A stretch of DNA of 6,011 nt from Pseudomonadota bacterium (GTDB taxonomy: Bacteria > Pseudomonadota > Gammaproteobacteria > Burkholderiales > Thiobacillaceae), in the NCBI GenBank assembly GCA_021802595.1, contig JAJZRT010000251.1, positions 1 through 6,011 of the forward strand, in the 5' to 3' direction. The translations under genes and the position numbers were made by a program. Positions 4,676-6,011 of the stretch are shown piece after piece; positions within the stretch are counted from its first letter, which is position 1, and each line of letters starts with the position of its first letter. The notes below the pieces were generated by a model. That model saw only the letters and a list, made by a program, of their open reading frames with translations. It was not told the origin of the DNA and did not search any database.

Positions 4676-5977
4676 ATGGCAAAGAAGATGATTGATACGC
4701 CCAATCTGGACGAGCTCGAGAAAGGCCCGTGGCCCAGCTTCGTGACCGGCCTCAAGCGTCTGGCTAAGGATAACGACATGATGGTTGACCTGATGGGTCA
4801 GCTGGAAACGTCGTACAAGACCAAGTTTGGTTACTGGAAGGGTGGTACGGTCGGCGTGTTCGGCTACGGCGGCGGCGTGATCCCCCGCTTCACCGAGCTG
4901 AAGGACGAGAACCACAATCCGCTGTTCCCTGAAGCGGCTGAATTCCATACGCTGCGCGTGCAGCCGCCCGCTGGCATGCACTATACCTCTGATCTGCTGC
5001 GCAAGATGTGCGACGTCTGGTCGGCCACGGGTGGTTCGGGCCTGATCGCGTTCCATGGCCAGTCCGGCGACATCATGTTCCAGGGCATCAAGACCGAGAA
5101 CGTCCAGAAGGCGTTCGACGAGTTCAACGAAATGGGCTTCGACCTCGGTGGCGCCGGTCCCGCGTTGCGCACCTCGATGTCCTGTGTTGGCGCTGCCCGC
5201 TGCGAAAACTCCTGCTTCGACGAAGCCAAGGCGCTGCGTACCGTCATCAATAACAACCTGGACGACATGCATCGTCCGTCCCTGCCCTACAAGTTCAAGT
5301 TCAAGTTTTCCGGCTGCGGTAACGATTGCGTCAACGCGATCCAGCGTTCCGACATGGCCACCATCGGCACCTGGCGCGACAACATCCGCGTCAACGAAGC
5401 GCAGGTTCGGGATTACATGAAGGCCCACGGCATGAACGATCTCGTCAACGACGTGATCAGCAAGTGCCCGACCAAGGCCATCACCCTGGTTGCCAGCGAC
5501 AAGTTCAAGGCCAGCGAGCATGTGTCCGCCGCCAACCTGGGCGACGGCAACACCCTGTGCATCGACAACAAGAACTGCGTGCGCTGCATGCACTGCATCA
5601 ACGTCATCCCCGGTGGCCTGCGCACCGGTGTCGACAAGGGTGTGACCATCCTGGTGGGCGGCAAGGGCGTGCTGAAGATCGGCGCCACCATGGGTACCGT
5701 GGTGATCCCGTTCATGAAGCTCGAGTCTGACGAGGACTTCGAAAAACTGAACGAGCTGGCTCGCAACATCCTCGACTTCTTTGCGGAAAACGCGCTGGAG
5801 CACGAGCGTACGGGCGAAATGATCGAGCGTATCGGCCTGACCAACTTCCTCGAGGGTCTGGATATCCCGGTCGATCCCAACATGATCAAGGAGCCGCGTT
5901 CCAACCCCTACTTCCGTTCCGACGACTGGGACGAGCAAGTCGAGAAGTGGAACGAGTACAAGCAGTCCGCCGCTTAA
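4676..5977 (+). CDS. dsrA: Dissimilatory sulfite reductase alpha subunit (reverse, sulfur-oxidising type)
   Basis: DsrA forms the cytoplasmic alpha2beta2 siroheme / iron-sulfur enzyme with DsrB. In sulfur oxidisers it runs in the oxidative direction, turning DsrC-bound sulfur into sulfite. The product has 433 residues, normal for the family. Siroheme-[4Fe-4S] ligands appear as Cys170-X5-Cys176 (SCVGAARCENSC) and Cys214-X3-Cys218 (FSGCGNDCVNA). The inserted ferredoxin domain follows, with C264 in CPTKAIT and C301-X2-C304-X2-C307 in NCVRCMHCINVIPGG; Cys295 is a spare candidate ligand. The family-typical start ELEKGPWPSFV (13-23) and the end SNPYFRSDDWDEQVEKWNEY (409-428) are intact, with no frameshift or truncation. 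Oxidative direction is inferred from the betaproteobacterial setting; the sequence motifs alone do not separate it from reductive Dsr. dsrB would be expected next, but the remaining 34 bases contain no start codon for it. It is divergently transcribed from the DsrC-like gene cluster. Confidence 0.97.
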   Translation: MAKKMIDTPNLDELEKGPWPSFVTGLKRLAKDNDMMVDLMGQLETSYKTKFGYWKGGTVGVFGYGGGVIPRFTELKDENHNPLFPEAAEFHTLRVQPPAGMHYTSDLLRKMCDVWSATGGSGLIAFHGQSGDIMFQGIKTENVQKAFDEFNEMGFDLGGAGPALRTSMSCVGAARCENSCFDEAKALRTVINNNLDDMHRPSLPYKFKFKFSGCGNDCVNAIQRSDMATIGTWRDNIRVNEAQVRDYMKAHGMNDLVNDVISKCPTKAITLVASDKFKASEHVSAANLGDGNTLCIDNKNCVRCMHCINVIPGGLRTGVDKGVTILVGGKGVLKIGATMGTVVIPFMKLESDEDFEKLNELARNILDFFAENALEHERTGEMIERIGLTNFLEGLDIPVDPNMIKEPRSNPYFRSDDWDEQVEKWNEYKQSAA

Positions 5978-6011
5978 GTTTCGTTTACCGCGGACCTCGG
6001 TTCCGGCTGGG

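Noticed and set aside
4661..5938. Long minus-strand open frame of 425 codons opposite dsrA
   Set aside because: It is a shadow of dsrA, which has complete siroheme and ferredoxin motifs. The antisense product is low-complexity in V, H, A, G and D and has no domain.
5978..6011. Start of dsrB or a terminator after dsrA
   Set aside because: The 34 remaining bases contain no ATG with a ribosome site and no stem longer than about 4 pairs. dsrB presumably begins outside the window.

Overview
The window comes from the edge of a reverse-type dissimilatory sulfite reductase (rDsr) locus. The organism is probably a GC-rich sulfur-oxidising betaproteobacterium, of the Rhodocyclales / Nitrosomonadales kind. 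This placement rests on the style of the HemA and DsrA proteins, a DsrC-family protein beside dsrA, and a rhodanese nearby. The genus cannot be fixed from the sequence alone.

Layout. One plus-strand gene, dsrA (4676-5977), stands at the right edge, and the window stops before dsrB. All other genes lie on the minus strand and diverge from dsrA. In order of transcription they are a 73-aa unknown protein (4295-4074), a Cas6/Cmx6-like protein (4077-3418, overlapping the 73-aa gene by ATGA), and a DsrC-family protein (3390-3058). A GC-rich hairpin at 3001-3032 follows. Next come a two-domain rhodanese (2967-2119), a 206-aa protein of unknown function (2116-1496, 2 bases after the rhodanese stop) and a TauD/TfdA-type dioxygenase (1492-593). 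Last is the first 180 codons of hemA (542-1), cut by the window edge.

The 380-base divergent region (4296-4675) is less GC-rich than its surroundings. It holds a candidate dsrA promoter, a small inverted repeat over its -35 element, and three successive stem-loops in the presumed dsrA leader.

How the genes may fit together: DsrA is half of the siroheme enzyme that oxidises DsrC-bound sulfur to sulfite. The DsrC-like protein and the rhodanese belong to sulfur-transfer chemistry, and HemA makes the tetrapyrrole precursor from which siroheme is derived. The least expected part is the 73-aa / Cas6-like / DsrC-like trio. It pairs an RNA-endonuclease-family protein, without any CRISPR array, with a DsrC variant that has lost the penultimate cysteine, directly opposite a highly structured dsrA leader. 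A regulatory link between them is conjecture, but it can be tested.
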